64,000 bases of DNA from an uncultured Ruminococcus sp. Lineage in GTDB: Bacteria > Bacillota > Clostridia > Oscillospirales > Acutalibacteraceae. Below are positions 1-7,390 of this stretch, piece after piece. The DNA lies in the NCBI GenBank assembly GCA_902786345.1, contig CADACB010000007.1, positions 1 to 64,000 on the forward strand, written 5' to 3'. Both the position numbers and the translations under genes were made by a program. Every line of letters begins with the position of its first letter. Within the stretch, counting starts at the first letter, position 1. The notes under the pieces were generated by a model. The model saw nothing but the letters and a program-made list of their open reading frames with translations. It was not told where the DNA came from and did not search any database.

Positions 1-14
1 ACTTTTCCTTTCAT
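1..14 (-). CDS. 5' end of a further leftward gene (partial)
   Basis: A start codon at 14-12 on the minus strand is preceded by a GGAAG-type ribosome site (complement of 21-25). Only four codons lie in the window, so the product cannot be named. It would continue the leftward run after the sliding clamp gene. Confidence 0.35.
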
Positions 15-31
15 TCTAAACTTCCTTTCAT

Positions 32-64
32 TATGGTCTATCCGCATTAAGCAGACAGACCATA
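32..64 (-). other. stem-loop between the clamp gene and the next leftward gene
   Basis: The arms TATGGTCT (32-39) and AGACCATA (57-64) pair perfectly around a 17-nt loop. No U-tract follows on the minus strand, so it is a poor rho-independent terminator. It may be a processing or partial termination site between the clamp gene and its downstream neighbour. Confidence 0.4.
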
Positions 65-79
65 AAACAATCTTTTTAT

Positions 80-1237
80 TTACGCTATAAGTTTCTTTAT
101 CTTATCAATAGATGTATTTTCCAAGCTCGTTGGGAGCGTTAGAATAGTATAGTTGCCATCGGACATTACAATAGGTGACAGTTGACTATAATATTTGCAA
201 ACCGGACTTAGTTTTTCTGTTTTAAATAACTGCATACTCTCCATATAAAAGCCCGGATTTACACCAATAATAAATTCTTGTTTTGGTTTAACATAATCAC
301 TCAACTCTATTGTATCTACGGTTGCGTAATCTGCACTAAATATGCCAGTGTACATTTTATCATCTGTGAAATATAATCCCATAGGAATTTTAGCATACTT
401 GCTTCCACTGCATATTTCCTTATACTCTTTACAAATAGGAATAACATCATCTGCATTTATTCTATTTGAAAATTCTGGCATATATGATGGTATCGCATTA
501 TGATAATTGAAATATTCACCCTCAATAAGCCTTGTTTTAAATGTAAAATCATCGGAAGTAACACAAAAATACTTCTTATCTGCATATAATGAAATCATAT
601 CATTATTCTTTGTGATTATTTTCTTCATCTGCTTTGCAACAACTGCCGGAACAATTATTTTAACATCATTATTTATTATCCATTTGTCAATATTATAAAT
701 AGCCATTCTATAGCCATCAAGTGCTACTATATCAGTATCAAACGTGTTAAAATATATTCCTTTATTTGCAGGTTTCGCATCTCTTTCAGAAGTAAATTTG
801 CTTAGATTTTCCAATACACTAACAAATTCATCTTTGTTCACTGTACTTATTCCATTTTCATCAATAGCAGTTTCAGATACAAGATAGTATGACGGGTCAA
901 CATCCCAATCTGCAACGCAACATTCACCTGTCTTTTTTTTGTTTGTTGCAATTATTTTCTTTCCTTCGGTTCTGATTGTAACATTGCCGGGAATGTTCAA
1001 CATTCTTTTGAATATGTTATATTCTGCAAGTGCTTTTCCGCTTTCGGAAACATTTGCCTTAACAAAGATGTTGACAACCTGTTCAAGATTTGTTGCACTA
1101 AATGTAACAATACCTGTCTCTGAATTGGCGGACATATAAACTGACCTTTGATTAACAAATTGTGATTTGATATTCAAACATACCGATGCTCTTTCAACTG
1201 TTGCCTTAAAATCCTTTGAATTGATTGTAAATTTCAT
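80..1237 (-). CDS. dnaN: DNA polymerase III beta subunit-like sliding clamp
   Basis: This 385-residue protein has the length and pattern of bacterial beta clamps, which encircle DNA as ring dimers and tether the replicative polymerase. LDGYRMA at about residues 173-179 matches the family's TDGHRLA signature, and the C-terminal YTILTLPTSL resembles the family's final strand. The start at 1237 follows a GGAG site. The gene is the leftmost complete one and probably leads into replication genes outside the window. A phage clamp implies a phage-encoded or recruited polymerase. The family call is firm. Whether the clamp works with the host or a phage polymerase is not shown. Confidence 0.85.
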   Translation of the reverse strand: MKFTINSKDFKATVERASVCLNIKSQFVNQRSVYMSANSETGIVTFSATNLEQVVNIFVKANVSESGKALAEYNIFKRMLNIPGNVTIRTEGKKIIATNKKKTGECCVADWDVDPSYYLVSETAIDENGISTVNKDEFVSVLENLSKFTSERDAKPANKGIYFNTFDTDIVALDGYRMAIYNIDKWIINNDVKIIVPAVVAKQMKKIITKNNDMISLYADKKYFCVTSDDFTFKTRLIEGEYFNYHNAIPSYMPEFSNRINADDVIPICKEYKEICSGSKYAKIPMGLYFTDDKMYTGIFSADYATVDTIELSDYVKPKQEFIIGVNPGFYMESMQLFKTEKLSPVCKYYSQLSPIVMSDGNYTILTLPTSLENTSIDKIKKLIA

Positions 1238-1238
1238 T

Positions 1239-1430
1239 TTAATTATTCTCCTTCATTGATTCACATATTTTAGTATTTAGTTCAGATAACCTTGTTTCAT
1301 ATTCTCGTATCTTTCTGTTAAATTTGCTGGTAGGCATAAGACGTTGTGCCTGATTAACGCTTTGCATTGCAGATAAGATACAATCTGACAATATTTCTAA
1401 TTCCTCTTTAGATAAAGTAATTTCCGGCAT
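1239..1430 (-). CDS. small alpha-helical protein, unknown
   Basis: A 63-residue charged protein, probably two helices (ELEILSDCILSAMQSVNQAQ, then a Lys/Arg/Glu-rich coiled-coil-like second half). It starts after GGAGGG and ends one base before the clamp start, so the two genes are probably translated from one message. No family is recognised. A clamp-associated role is only a guess from adjacency. Confidence 0.6.
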   Translation of the reverse strand: MPEITLSKEELEILSDCILSAMQSVNQAQRLMPTSKFNRKIREYETRLSELNTKICESMKENN

Positions 1431-1445
1431 TTTAGTTCCCTCCGA

Positions 1446-2054
1446 TTAAATAGGTTTAATGGTTGCATAAATATCGCAATATGTAGAATCGAAATAGTCA
1501 TCAACTTTTTCCAAAAACCAAGACTCATTCTCGACTTCAGCCTTATAACTATTCCAGTTTCCTCCACCTATTCTTGCGCGAATATATAAAACGTCTGCTC
1601 TACCTGCATACTTGTTCCATACCGTATATTGTTTTCTGATTGCCTTTTCCCATTTTTTAAGAATGAATTTTACATTCTTTCGTTTCTTTCCGTGAATAAG
1701 ATTCCATCTTAAATCTCCATTTTCATCAAGGTATTTTTTCATAATAGCCTTTGTTCTTTTACTATGTTCATACCATCGTGGATGAGGTGAAAATCTCGGT
1801 ATACCTTGACACATCTGTTCATATATCCAATGAGCCGTTCCTGTTACTTCTTCTTTGATTTCTTCCTCTGTTAATGGTTTTTCTTCCGACATAAGCCTAT
1901 ATCCTCTTAATCTCGGAACATCTATTCCATTTTCTTCCGCAATTTTTGACAAATCATTGATTTTTGCATACGCACCTAAATCCATTGTTTTTCCTCCTAT
2001 TATAAGCATATCTTTTCTTTCTCTTGCTGCATCCTGTATATCAATTTGATTCAT
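1446..2054 (-). CDS. conserved-looking phage protein of unknown function
   Basis: About 202 residues. The start at 2054 is chosen because GAGG lies 9 bases upstream; the alternative ATG at 2063 abuts that site. Middle and C-terminal parts are basic and aromatic (WNLIHGKKRKNVKFILKKWE, then a Tyr/Trp-rich end), giving a nucleic-acid-binding look. No known motif was found. It sits between the clamp pair and a 303-residue unknown in the same leftward unit. Confidence 0.6.
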   Translation of the reverse strand: MNQIDIQDAARERKDMLIIGGKTMDLGAYAKINDLSKIAEENGIDVPRLRGYRLMSEEKPLTEEEIKEEVTGTAHWIYEQMCQGIPRFSPHPRWYEHSKRTKAIMKKYLDENGDLRWNLIHGKKRKNVKFILKKWEKAIRKQYTVWNKYAGRADVLYIRARIGGGNWNSYKAEVENESWFLEKVDDYFDSTYCDIYATIKPI

Positions 2055-2075
2055 AAATATCATCCTCGTACATTT

Positions 2076-2987
2076 TTATTTTCTTACATACAATTCCTTT
2101 TTACCATAAGTTATTTTTGTGATATTCCTGCAAGTCAATGCTTTATCCTCGCTATCTCTACTCCAAGTTGATGCCCCAAGTTTATCAATGATAGCATTAC
2201 CCTCTTTTGTTGTGCAGAAATTATATCCAAAAAAACAATCATTATTTATCAATATTCTCATCAAATGATATGGCACGATTTTTCCGATAGCTGTCTTTCC
2301 GTTCATTTCAAATTCAACTTTCAACGTCTTTGCATCAACACTTCTTAAACCTTTAGCAATTTCCATTTCAAAAGGTTTAACAGTATTAGGGTCATTCATC
2401 AAATTTTCTACCGCTATTCTATGTGCTTTAACGCTCATCCAATGTTTTTTATCATTTTCGAGCTTTGTAAGCACCAATTTTTCAAAATCAACAATTCCAG
2501 TAAGAATATTCTTTATGTCATACTGTGAAAGCCCTGAACTTGAAATCCATTTCATCATCAGTGCCGGTTGACCTTTATCGTTGAAAATATATTCTCTTGC
2601 TTCTTGAAATATTTGTTCTTTCCGACCTTCGTATGCTCCATCAATAGATAAACTATCATAATACTTTGAAAAATAAAATTCAGCTTTGGAATTGAAGTCT
2701 GTGACTGCTTCATCAAACATAATGACATTTTCCGGCAGTTCTTTGTTTCTCCATAAATCCAAATCATAACTGTCTACTATATAAAACTTATTGTCAGATA
2801 CAATAGCACAGATTTCCATTTTGTCTATATCAATTACGCTGCCGAAAGAATATGCCGAATATACAAACTGAGCTTTACCGATTGTTGCACAGGTGAATAA
2901 TGTTTTTCTGTCAGTTTTGTCAGCATCAATAATGAAACTACTTTCACCATTGTTAATGTGTTTTATAAATTCATCAATAATCCTCAT
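2076..2987 (-). CDS. 303-residue phage protein, unknown
   Basis: A mixed alpha/beta soluble protein with no signal peptide or membrane segment. It begins after a perfect GGAGG at 2987 and is followed with short spacing by the 1446-2054 gene. I recognise no catalytic motif. The last third (EMNGKTAIGKIVPYHLMRIL) could be a small beta domain. Its position near the clamp suggests a replication or nucleotide role, but nothing in the sequence proves it. Confidence 0.6.
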   Translation of the reverse strand: MRIIDEFIKHINNGESSFIIDADKTDRKTLFTCATIGKAQFVYSAYSFGSVIDIDKMEICAIVSDNKFYIVDSYDLDLWRNKELPENVIMFDEAVTDFNSKAEFYFSKYYDSLSIDGAYEGRKEQIFQEAREYIFNDKGQPALMMKWISSSGLSQYDIKNILTGIVDFEKLVLTKLENDKKHWMSVKAHRIAVENLMNDPNTVKPFEMEIAKGLRSVDAKTLKVEFEMNGKTAIGKIVPYHLMRILINNDCFFGYNFCTTKEGNAIIDKLGASTWSRDSEDKALTCRNITKITYGKKELYVRK

Positions 2988-3018
2988 AATGAATACCTCC
3001 TGCTAAATATTCGTTTTA

Positions 3019-3309
3019 TTATTTTATTTCAGTCCAATTATTACGGCGAATAATTCTCCGCATATTCTCCACACCAACCGGGTTCATCGAATGAATGCGA
3101 ATAGGATATTTTCTCCCTGTCATTTCAAGCCAGTCCAAAAGCCTAATATAATCGCCACCATCAGCAGAATAGTCTCCTGAATCGTGGTCAATATCTATCA
3201 ATTCAATCGGATATTTTGTGCAACAAATCAGTGCTTTCGCCTCATTAACGCTCTTAACCCAAATATAACCACTGGGAGCTGGACGAATATCATCTACCCA
3301 TATCTTCAT
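3019..3309 (-). CDS. cyclic-phosphate-processing receiver-domain (cREC) protein
   Basis: A 96-residue stand-alone domain with the order MKIWVDDIRPAP, then IDIDHDSGDY at about residues 38-47, then IRIHSMNP near residue 72. This is the pattern of the cREC family, a receiver-like fold thought to process cyclic phosphates and common in phages and conflict-system loci. It has a good GGAGG start. Family knowledge suggests it might act on RNA or nucleotide 2',3'-cyclic phosphates. The substrate here is unknown. Confidence 0.65.
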   Translation of the reverse strand: MKIWVDDIRPAPSGYIWVKSVNEAKALICCTKYPIELIDIDHDSGDYSADGGDYIRLLDWLEMTGRKYPIRIHSMNPVGVENMRRIIRRNNWTEIK

Positions 3310-3340
3310 ATTTTCCTCCTATCAATTTTTTTATTTGTAA

Positions 3341-3667
3341 TTAACTGATTATATATTCATCAATATTTATATCCGTACAGTCTTTTATAAACCGCATCAG
3401 TTCATCTGTATTATTGATTCTTATTCCGAAATAATGTGTGTCAGGAACTACACACCAATAATATCCGCTTTGAGTAATGTAAATTGGAAATGTATGTTTA
3501 GCTTGTAAAATCTTTTTCATTGATTCTGTTTCCAGTCTTAAATTTGCCTGATTGGACATTGTTTCTACATCACTTCGTCTTGCAAAATTGGTATATCCAC
3601 TACACTGTTGATGATACTTGTCTTTTCTGTGATTCTTTGAATGTTTCATATACTGTTCATAGCTCAT
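3341..3667 (-). CDS. 108-residue protein, unknown
   Basis: The start at 3667 is favoured because AGGAG lies about 10 bases upstream. A longer frame to 3715 would overlap the preceding gene by 43 bases and has no better site. The N-terminal half is basic (KHSKNHRKDKYHQQ) and the C-terminal half acidic. The stop of the upstream gene (3673) lies inside the ribosome-site region, so translation is probably coupled. No family is recognised. Confidence 0.55.
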   Translation of the reverse strand: MSYEQYMKHSKNHRKDKYHQQCSGYTNFARRSDVETMSNQANLRLETESMKKILQAKHTFPIYITQSGYYWCVVPDTHYFGIRINNTDELMRFIKDCTDINIDEYIIS

Positions 3668-3672
3668 TTTGC

Positions 3673-3849
3673 TCAGTCTCCTATCAGGGTTGCGATTGCC
3701 GTCATATATAACCATTTTTTCGCTTCCTCTTTGTTCTTTGCTTTAGCAATATAAACTATCTTTTCCTGTATCTTTGGTTCTGCAATGAGTTCTTCTATTC
3801 TTTTCCCAATCAGTTTATATGCTTCTTGATTTGTCATTGCTGCCATAAG
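3673..3849 (-). CDS. small helical protein, unknown
   Basis: About 58 residues, mostly helical and charged (EAYKLIGKRIEELIAEPKIQ). The start at ATG 3849 is preceded by AGAGGGTGG. A GTG nine bases upstream would add three residues. It is tightly coupled to the genes on both sides. No family is recognised. Confidence 0.5.
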   Translation of the reverse strand, partial: LMAAMTNQEAYKLIGKRIEELIAEPKIQEKIVYIAKAKNKEEAKKWLYMTAIATLIGD

Positions 3850-3863
3850 AATAGCCACCCTCT

Positions 3864-4184
3864 TTACTTGATTTTTCCTGTTTCAAATAGTCCTTGTTTA
3901 TACCTTCGATGTTCTCTAATCGTTTTATTCCACGAATTTTTATCAGGTTTATATCTGCCGTCTTTTCTTCTGTCTTTTAACTGTTCTCTACACTTTGAAT
4001 ATTTCTCTGGGTCTATAATAAAGGTGATGAGTCGCCTTGAAACTTTGTACTCTGCCGCTAATGCTCTTTGACTATATAGACCGGAAGCATATTTTTCTTT
4101 TATTTCCTCTCTTTGCTTATCGGTTAATTTGATTCTTCTGTCATACTGTTTAGGCAGACAGATTTTTTCAGATTTGAAAGGCAT
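3864..4184 (-). CDS. basic helix-turn-helix DNA-binding protein
   Basis: A 106-residue, very basic protein. The segment KLTDKQREEIKEKYASGLYS followed by QRALAAEYKVSRRLITFII (about residues 18-56) is a classical helix-turn-helix of the resolvase or terminase-small-subunit type. An Arg/Lys-rich tail follows. The start at 4184 is set by GGAGG 8 bases upstream and overlaps the end of the upstream gene by 17 bases, suggesting coupling. It is likely a sequence-specific regulator. The longer upstream frame is a non-coding extension. Confidence 0.65.
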   Translation of the reverse strand: MPFKSEKICLPKQYDRRIKLTDKQREEIKEKYASGLYSQRALAAEYKVSRRLITFIIDPEKYSKCREQLKDRRKDGRYKPDKNSWNKTIREHRRYKQGLFETGKIK

Positions 4185-4488
4185 TTTCTTCCTCCTTGAT
4201 TCTTCTTTCCACAGAATAATGAACAATCTCTTTCCTAACTGCAAGAGTAGATAAATCATAACGGCATAAAGAACTAATATATCTTTTATTTACATTCCAC
4301 CATTCGATAGCTTCCCACACACTTTTAAACTCAATAGCATGAGGTCTATAATCGTCAAATACAGGATAGCCAGTTGACCTTGAGGACGCATAAATATCAT
4401 AACTCGCATATTCATAATATTGTTTCTCGGTATCAAGCAGGTTTCCACCATAGTCTTTTATTCTTTTCATACTAAGTAGATATGCCAT
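4168..4488 (-). CDS. 106-residue protein, unknown
   Basis: The start at 4488 has GGAGG seven bases upstream; a longer frame to 4506 lacks such a site. It is rich in Tyr, Trp and Ser with no recognised motif, and probably is a small soluble alpha/beta protein. Its 3' end overlaps the start of the helix-turn-helix gene. Confidence 0.55.
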   Translation of the reverse strand: MAYLLSMKRIKDYGGNLLDTEKQYYEYASYDIYASSRSTGYPVFDDYRPHAIEFKSVWEAIEWWNVNKRYISSLCRYDLSTLAVRKEIVHYSVERRIKEEENAFQI

Positions 4489-4523
4489 TGTTTTTCCTCC
4501 AATCAAATATTCGTTTTATCGTA

Positions 4524-4778
4524 TTAAATAATTGTATTATCAATTTCGTCAATCCAAATAAGTACCTTTAGTCCGTAAGAATCAGAAGAAGTAGGATATT
4601 CGCCTACAGAAATTCTTTTTATCTCATGTTCTCCAAATATTTTTTTAGCATGATGTATATTCATAGCTGCCTCAAAAATTTTATCAGAATATTTAAAACT
4701 TCCTGATTTCAACGCACATACAATCAAATCACAATTCATTAATTCTTTGTTGTATTCAATCCAATTTTTCAGTTTCAT
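4524..4778 (-). CDS. 84-residue protein, unknown
   Basis: It starts after GGAGG. The sequence contains NCDLIVCALKSGSFKYS and a C-terminal strand LKVLIWIDEIDN, which could form a small alpha/beta fold. No known family. It lies in the leftward polycistronic run. Confidence 0.55.
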   Translation of the reverse strand: MKLKNWIEYNKELMNCDLIVCALKSGSFKYSDKIFEAAMNIHHAKKIFGEHEIKRISVGEYPTSSDSYGLKVLIWIDEIDNTII

Positions 4779-4817
4779 AATTAATGCCTCCTGTTAAAAT
4801 ACTTGTTTTATTTGCAG

Positions 4818-5006
4818 CTAATTTGCCATATCATAAATTCTTTGCGGTACATTGTAAATATAATCTCCGCAGCGTACAAGCATTGCATTTTTGCCGTAAT
4901 ACCGTTCTTTCATCCCTTTAATACTTCCGCTTTTATGAAAGTTAGGGTATTGTTCAATATGAACCTTCCGCCCTCTTGTTACCGATAAATATTTAACTCT
5001 GCTCAT
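4818..5006 (-). CDS. small basic protein, unknown
   Basis: A 62-residue protein rich in Arg, Lys and Tyr, with a strong GGAGG start. The basic composition suggests nucleic-acid binding, but no motif is recognised. It is separated by 11 bases from the 5020-5379 gene. Confidence 0.55.
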   Translation of the reverse strand: MSRVKYLSVTRGRKVHIEQYPNFHKSGSIKGMKERYYGKNAMLVRCGDYIYNVPQRIYDMAN

Positions 5007-5019
5007 TTGCCATACCTCC

Positions 5020-5379
5020 TTATGCTATCTTGTAATACTTTTCTCGCAGCTCCAGCAGTTTTTCTGATAAGGGTCGCTTATCATTTGTAGCTTCTAAAAA
5101 CATACTGGTTGTAAAGCTATCAAGGATTCTGCTATACTGAGTTAATTCATCTTGCATTTCAAAATCGTGCCGGAACTTTTCAGCATCAGATTTTGCAATA
5201 TTCCGAATTTTTGTCATATCCTCTGCCGGAATATAGCTTTCATGAACATAGAATGTAATGTTTCCTGCCGGAGAAATGTGTGCTATGTTTTTATAATCAC
5301 CGTTTTCCATTACTGCAGAATTACATACCGTTGTACCGTTTCCAAGACAACCCATAAACAGTTTAAAAGGTCTTTTCAT
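5020..5379 (-). CDS. 119-residue protein, unknown
   Basis: The start at 5379 (MKRPFKLF) is chosen from a GGAGAG site upstream; a longer frame would start at 5397 inside a preceding small frame. The C-terminal half is helical (LSEKLLELREKYYK). No family is recognised. Confidence 0.55.
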   Translation of the reverse strand: MKRPFKLFMGCLGNGTTVCNSAVMENGDYKNIAHISPAGNITFYVHESYIPAEDMTKIRNIAKSDAEKFRHDFEMQDELTQYSRILDSFTTSMFLEATNDKRPLSEKLLELREKYYKIA

Positions 5380-5381
5380 TT

Positions 5382-5495
5382 TTATCTCTCCTTCCATTTA
5401 CTGCAAAATTCATTGATTGTATGACTGCTCTGTCCGTACTCTGCTATATAGTTATACAAGGCTGTTATAAATTCCTTTTCTTTATCCGATAATTT
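5382..5495 (-). pseudogene. short open stretch with protein-like sequence and no clear start
   Basis: The minus strand from 5495 to 5382 reads KLSDKEKEFITALYNYIAEY then about 16 more residues and a stop, a plausible helical peptide. It has no ATG or GTG in frame; an in-frame TTG exists after about 13 codons. It overlaps the end of the zinc-finger gene in the +1 frame, so it could be the detached tail of that gene after a frameshift, or an unstarted remnant. Confidence 0.3.
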
Positions 5496-5685
5496 TCATC
5501 TGCTCAGGTGTTAGGCTGTTTATATCTTTGTTGTAAAACAATGCACACTTATTACAGCAAGTTACCCATATAGGCTTATTGGATACAACTGGGTCAAAAC
5601 ATTTCATTTCGTACTTTACCGGCTTGCCGTCACAAAAGTGACATCTGTATTGATTTCTTTCGGGCGAAGGTATTATTTTTAACAT
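5482..5685 (-). CDS. nested in-frame product: C-terminal zinc-binding half
   Basis: The ATG at 5685 is preceded by AGGAGG with eight-base spacing, a much better site than the one for the full-length protein. The 67-residue product would contain CHFCDGKP and CCNKCALFY, likely one zinc ribbon. Either this is the real second gene fused in frame to the first, or both forms are made. Confidence 0.4.
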   Translation of the reverse strand: MLKIIPSPERNQYRCHFCDGKPVKYEMKCFDPVVSNKPIWVTCCNKCALFYNKDINSLTPEQMKIIG

Positions 5686-5937
5686 TTTATTTTCCTCCTG
5701 AACTATCGGTAAATTAAGTTTCAAAACATCTAATCTATGGCTCATCTTTTCCGCACACAATTCACAAAAATAATAACCAAGCCGAACCATATCAAAGTTA
5801 TCGTAGAATGGTTTACAGTTAATTCGACCAGTCAAAATGGTTGTACGCTTTATTCCAAAACAATCAGTAGATGTTTCTGTCTGTATTTCTTTACCGCAAC
5901 AATCACAGTAATATTTTGTTGTTGTAATCTTTGACAT
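5482..5937 (-). CDS. zinc-finger protein with two Cys-rich halves
   Basis: About 151 residues. The N-terminal half has CDCCGKE and a later CELC (zinc-knuckle style); the C-terminal half has CHFC and CCNKC. The start at 5937 follows GGAG; a GTG nine bases earlier is the alternative. A perfect AGGAGG lies inside the gene ahead of codon 85 (ATG at 5685), so the second half can also be made alone, or two genes have fused. The role is unknown, probably binding nucleic acid or protein. Confidence 0.6.
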   Translation of the reverse strand: MSKITTTKYYCDCCGKEIQTETSTDCFGIKRTTILTGRINCKPFYDNFDMVRLGYYFCELCAEKMSHRLDVLKLNLPIVQEENKMLKIIPSPERNQYRCHFCDGKPVKYEMKCFDPVVSNKPIWVTCCNKCALFYNKDINSLTPEQMKIIG

Positions 5938-5954
5938 CAATATCACACTCCAAT

Positions 5955-5976
5955 CGTGTTGTTCTGTCTGACTTTT
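5955..5976 (-). promoter_or_regulatory. leader motif GTCAGACAG-ACAACACG, copy 1
   Basis: On the minus strand this reads AAAAGTCAGACAGAACAACA-CG just ahead of the zinc-finger gene's ribosome site. The same motif recurs in front of, or near, four other early genes (7888, 15457, 17844, 21999). Its function is unknown. Confidence 0.5.
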
Positions 5977-5983
5977 CGATTTT

Positions 5984-6475
5984 TTATAAAACCCTCTTTA
6001 AACTACCACCGCATTTTCCGTGAATATAGCATTGAGGATTTCTTACGCTATCTGTCATTCTTTGCTTATATATTTTCTTGTGACATAAGGTACATTCAAG
6101 AATGTATTTGGCTATAAGCTCGTTATCTCTATGAACACCTTTTTCTTCGGCACTGTTACACCTTTTGATGTTATACCCATAGGTTCTATTGACCAAGGCA
6201 GCGCATCTTTTCCAGTTTGCTCCGTGTCCGTGGCATCCCTTAACCGAATGAAGCAACTCGTGAATTATGGTGTTTTTTAGTCCTTCCTCGTTGTTATTTT
6301 CATCCAGCAAATCGGCATTGATGTTAATTGTAAATCCGCCCGGAACGGTTCTGCACTGTCCCCATCTGCTTTTAGCTCTGGTATTTACTTCCCACCTAAG
6401 AATTTTTCCGTATCTGATACCAATAGCATCAAGCTCTTTCATACAGATTGTTGCGTATGTCATTAAATCTCTCAT
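5984..6475 (-). CDS. SprT-like zinc metalloprotease
   Basis: A 163-residue protein with HELLHSVKGCHGHGANWK at about residues 72-89. This is the HExxH-type zinc site plus the trailing His-Gly-x-x-W of SprT/Spartan proteins, which in cells degrade DNA-protein crosslinks. A C-terminal CTLCHKK with a later Cys pair forms a zinc ribbon, as in bacterial SprT. The start follows GAGAGGTG. It is transcribed from the promoter at 6516-6544. A role in clearing host or phage proteins from DNA is inferred from the family. Confidence 0.8.
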   Translation of the reverse strand: MRDLMTYATICMKELDAIGIRYGKILRWEVNTRAKSRWGQCRTVPGGFTININADLLDENNNEEGLKNTIIHELLHSVKGCHGHGANWKRCAALVNRTYGYNIKRCNSAEEKGVHRDNELIAKYILECTLCHKKIYKQRMTDSVRNPQCYIHGKCGGSLKRVL

Positions 6476-6493
6476 AGTTTAGCACCTCTCTTT

Positions 6494-6510
6494 TAGTAAA
6501 TCATTTACTA
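6494..6510. promoter_or_regulatory. palindromic operator TAGTAAA/TTTACTA, copy 1
   Basis: The arms TAGTAAA and TTTACTA face each other around TCA. The site lies just downstream of the -10 of the minus promoter at 6516-6544, across the expected transcription start. Matching palindromes occupy the same place at 11354 and 15687, so one regulator probably controls three units. Confidence 0.6.
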
Positions 6511-6515
6511 TATAT

Positions 6516-6544
6516 AGTATAGCATATTATTTGAAGTTCGTCAA
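6516..6544 (-). promoter_or_regulatory. sigma-A-type promoter for the SprT-like gene
   Basis: On the minus strand TTGACG (6544-6539), a 17-base spacer, then TATACT (6521-6516). Upstream lies AAAATAATTTAGAACAATC (6547-6566 region). The same string sits at the same distance upstream of the RNA polymerase gene promoter at 23923. Confidence 0.7.
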
Positions 6545-6578
6545 TAGATTGTTCTAAATTATTTTTAATTTTTTAATT

Positions 6579-6623
6579 AAAAACTCAACTCCCAGCACAC
6601 AGGAATCTATGTGCTGAGTATTG
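6579..6623 (-). terminator. rho-independent terminator
   Basis: Minus-strand hairpin with a seven-base perfect core and an imperfect lower stem, followed by a run of five U. It lies downstream of the ribbon-helix-helix gene. Confidence 0.65.
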
Positions 6624-6653
6624 AATTTTCAATCAACATTATAACTTGACTAC
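6579..6653 (-). ncRNA. candidate ~75-nt phage small RNA (promoter-to-terminator cassette)
   Basis: A consensus promoter (6688-6660) would start RNA near 6653. Thirty bases on, a strong hairpin (CAGCACA 6616-6610 with TGTGCTG 6599-6593, extended by CAA-ACT with AGTTG) is followed by UUUUU. No start codon with a ribosome site lies between. The arrangement predicts a short stable RNA. Alternatively the hairpin only ends transcripts from the ribbon-helix-helix gene while the promoter reads through to the protease gene. Confidence 0.45.
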
Positions 6654-6659
6654 ACTTAA

Positions 6660-6688
6660 ATTATAACACACTGTTATCAGTTTGTCAA
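6660..6688 (-). promoter_or_regulatory. consensus sigma-A promoter
   Basis: TTGACA (6688-6683), 17-base spacer, TATAAT (6665-6660) on the minus strand. The spacer core CTGATAACAGTGTG is almost identical to that of the promoter at 18423, pointing to duplicated promoters. Confidence 0.75.
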
Positions 6689-6691
6689 TGA

Positions 6692-6937
6692 TTATTTATT
6701 ATTTACTAAAAAATTTTCTATTGCTTCTTGTAAAATAGCACCATAGGTTATGCCGAGTTCATCACACTTTGCTTTGTACTGTTCCGCTACTTCTTTTTTA
6801 ACACGGATAGATATTTGTGTATATGTTCTTTTATTATAGTCATTATTAGCCTTATAGCCTGTCCGTTTGGCATATTCCCTTTGTCTTGCGTTTTTGCGTT
6901 CTCTGGCTTCTTCTTCTGTAAATCGCCGCTTTGCCAC
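6692..6937 (-). CDS. ribbon-helix-helix (Arc/MetJ-type) transcription regulator
   Basis: An 81-residue protein with a very basic N-terminus (KRRFTEEEARERKNARQREY) and a C-terminal YTQISIRVKKEVAEQYKAKC followed by a second helix ending AILQEAIENFL. That strand-helix-helix layout is typical of Arc-like repressors, which bind short palindromes as dimers. It starts at GTG 6937 after GGAG. The TAGTAAA/TTTACTA palindromes at 6494, 11354 and 15687 are attractive but unproven targets. Confidence 0.7.
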   Translation of the reverse strand: MAKRRFTEEEARERKNARQREYAKRTGYKANNDYNKRTYTQISIRVKKEVAEQYKAKCDELGITYGAILQEAIENFLVNNK

Positions 6938-6951
6938 TTTATCATCTCCAT

Positions 6952-7377
6952 TTATTCATATTCCTGTGTAGCTCCTGCTGGTAAGTTATCAACCCATTCA
7001 GACAAAAGTTTTAGTTTTTCAAATTTGATTTTTTCTGCTTGCTCATCACTGATTCTTGAAGGTATAGTAAACTCGACTGCTAAATCTCCTTTTATCCACT
7101 TGAATCCGTCCGGCAGATTATCTGTGTCAATTTCATTATATTTCCAAGCAAAAGATATATACATATTTGGTTGCTTGTTCTCTCCGATGTGGGATTCACA
7201 ACAACTAATAGTCTTATATCCTTTATCATTTAGTTTTACAATTATATCCTGCATATTTATATCTATATAGATAAGTTCTGCCGGAGGATAATACTTGCAT
7301 ATACACTTATTTATCTGTCTGAAACATTGCGGACATACATAGTTTTCTAATAGCTTTTTTGAACGTCTGATTGACAT
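6952..7377 (-). CDS. zinc-ribbon-containing protein, unknown
   Basis: About 141 residues. The start at 7377 (MSIRRSKK) has AGGAGGG eight bases upstream. The N-terminal CPQCFRQINKCICK is a four-cysteine zinc site; KTISCCESHIGE at mid-length could add ligands. The rest looks alpha/beta. No family name is assigned. The stop is 14 bases from the ribbon-helix-helix gene. Confidence 0.55.
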   Translation of the reverse strand: MSIRRSKKLLENYVCPQCFRQINKCICKYYPPAELIYIDINMQDIIVKLNDKGYKTISCCESHIGENKQPNMYISFAWKYNEIDTDNLPDGFKWIKGDLAVEFTIPSRISDEQAEKIKFEKLKLLSEWVDNLPAGATQEYE

Positions 7378-7390
7378 AATCATCACCCTC

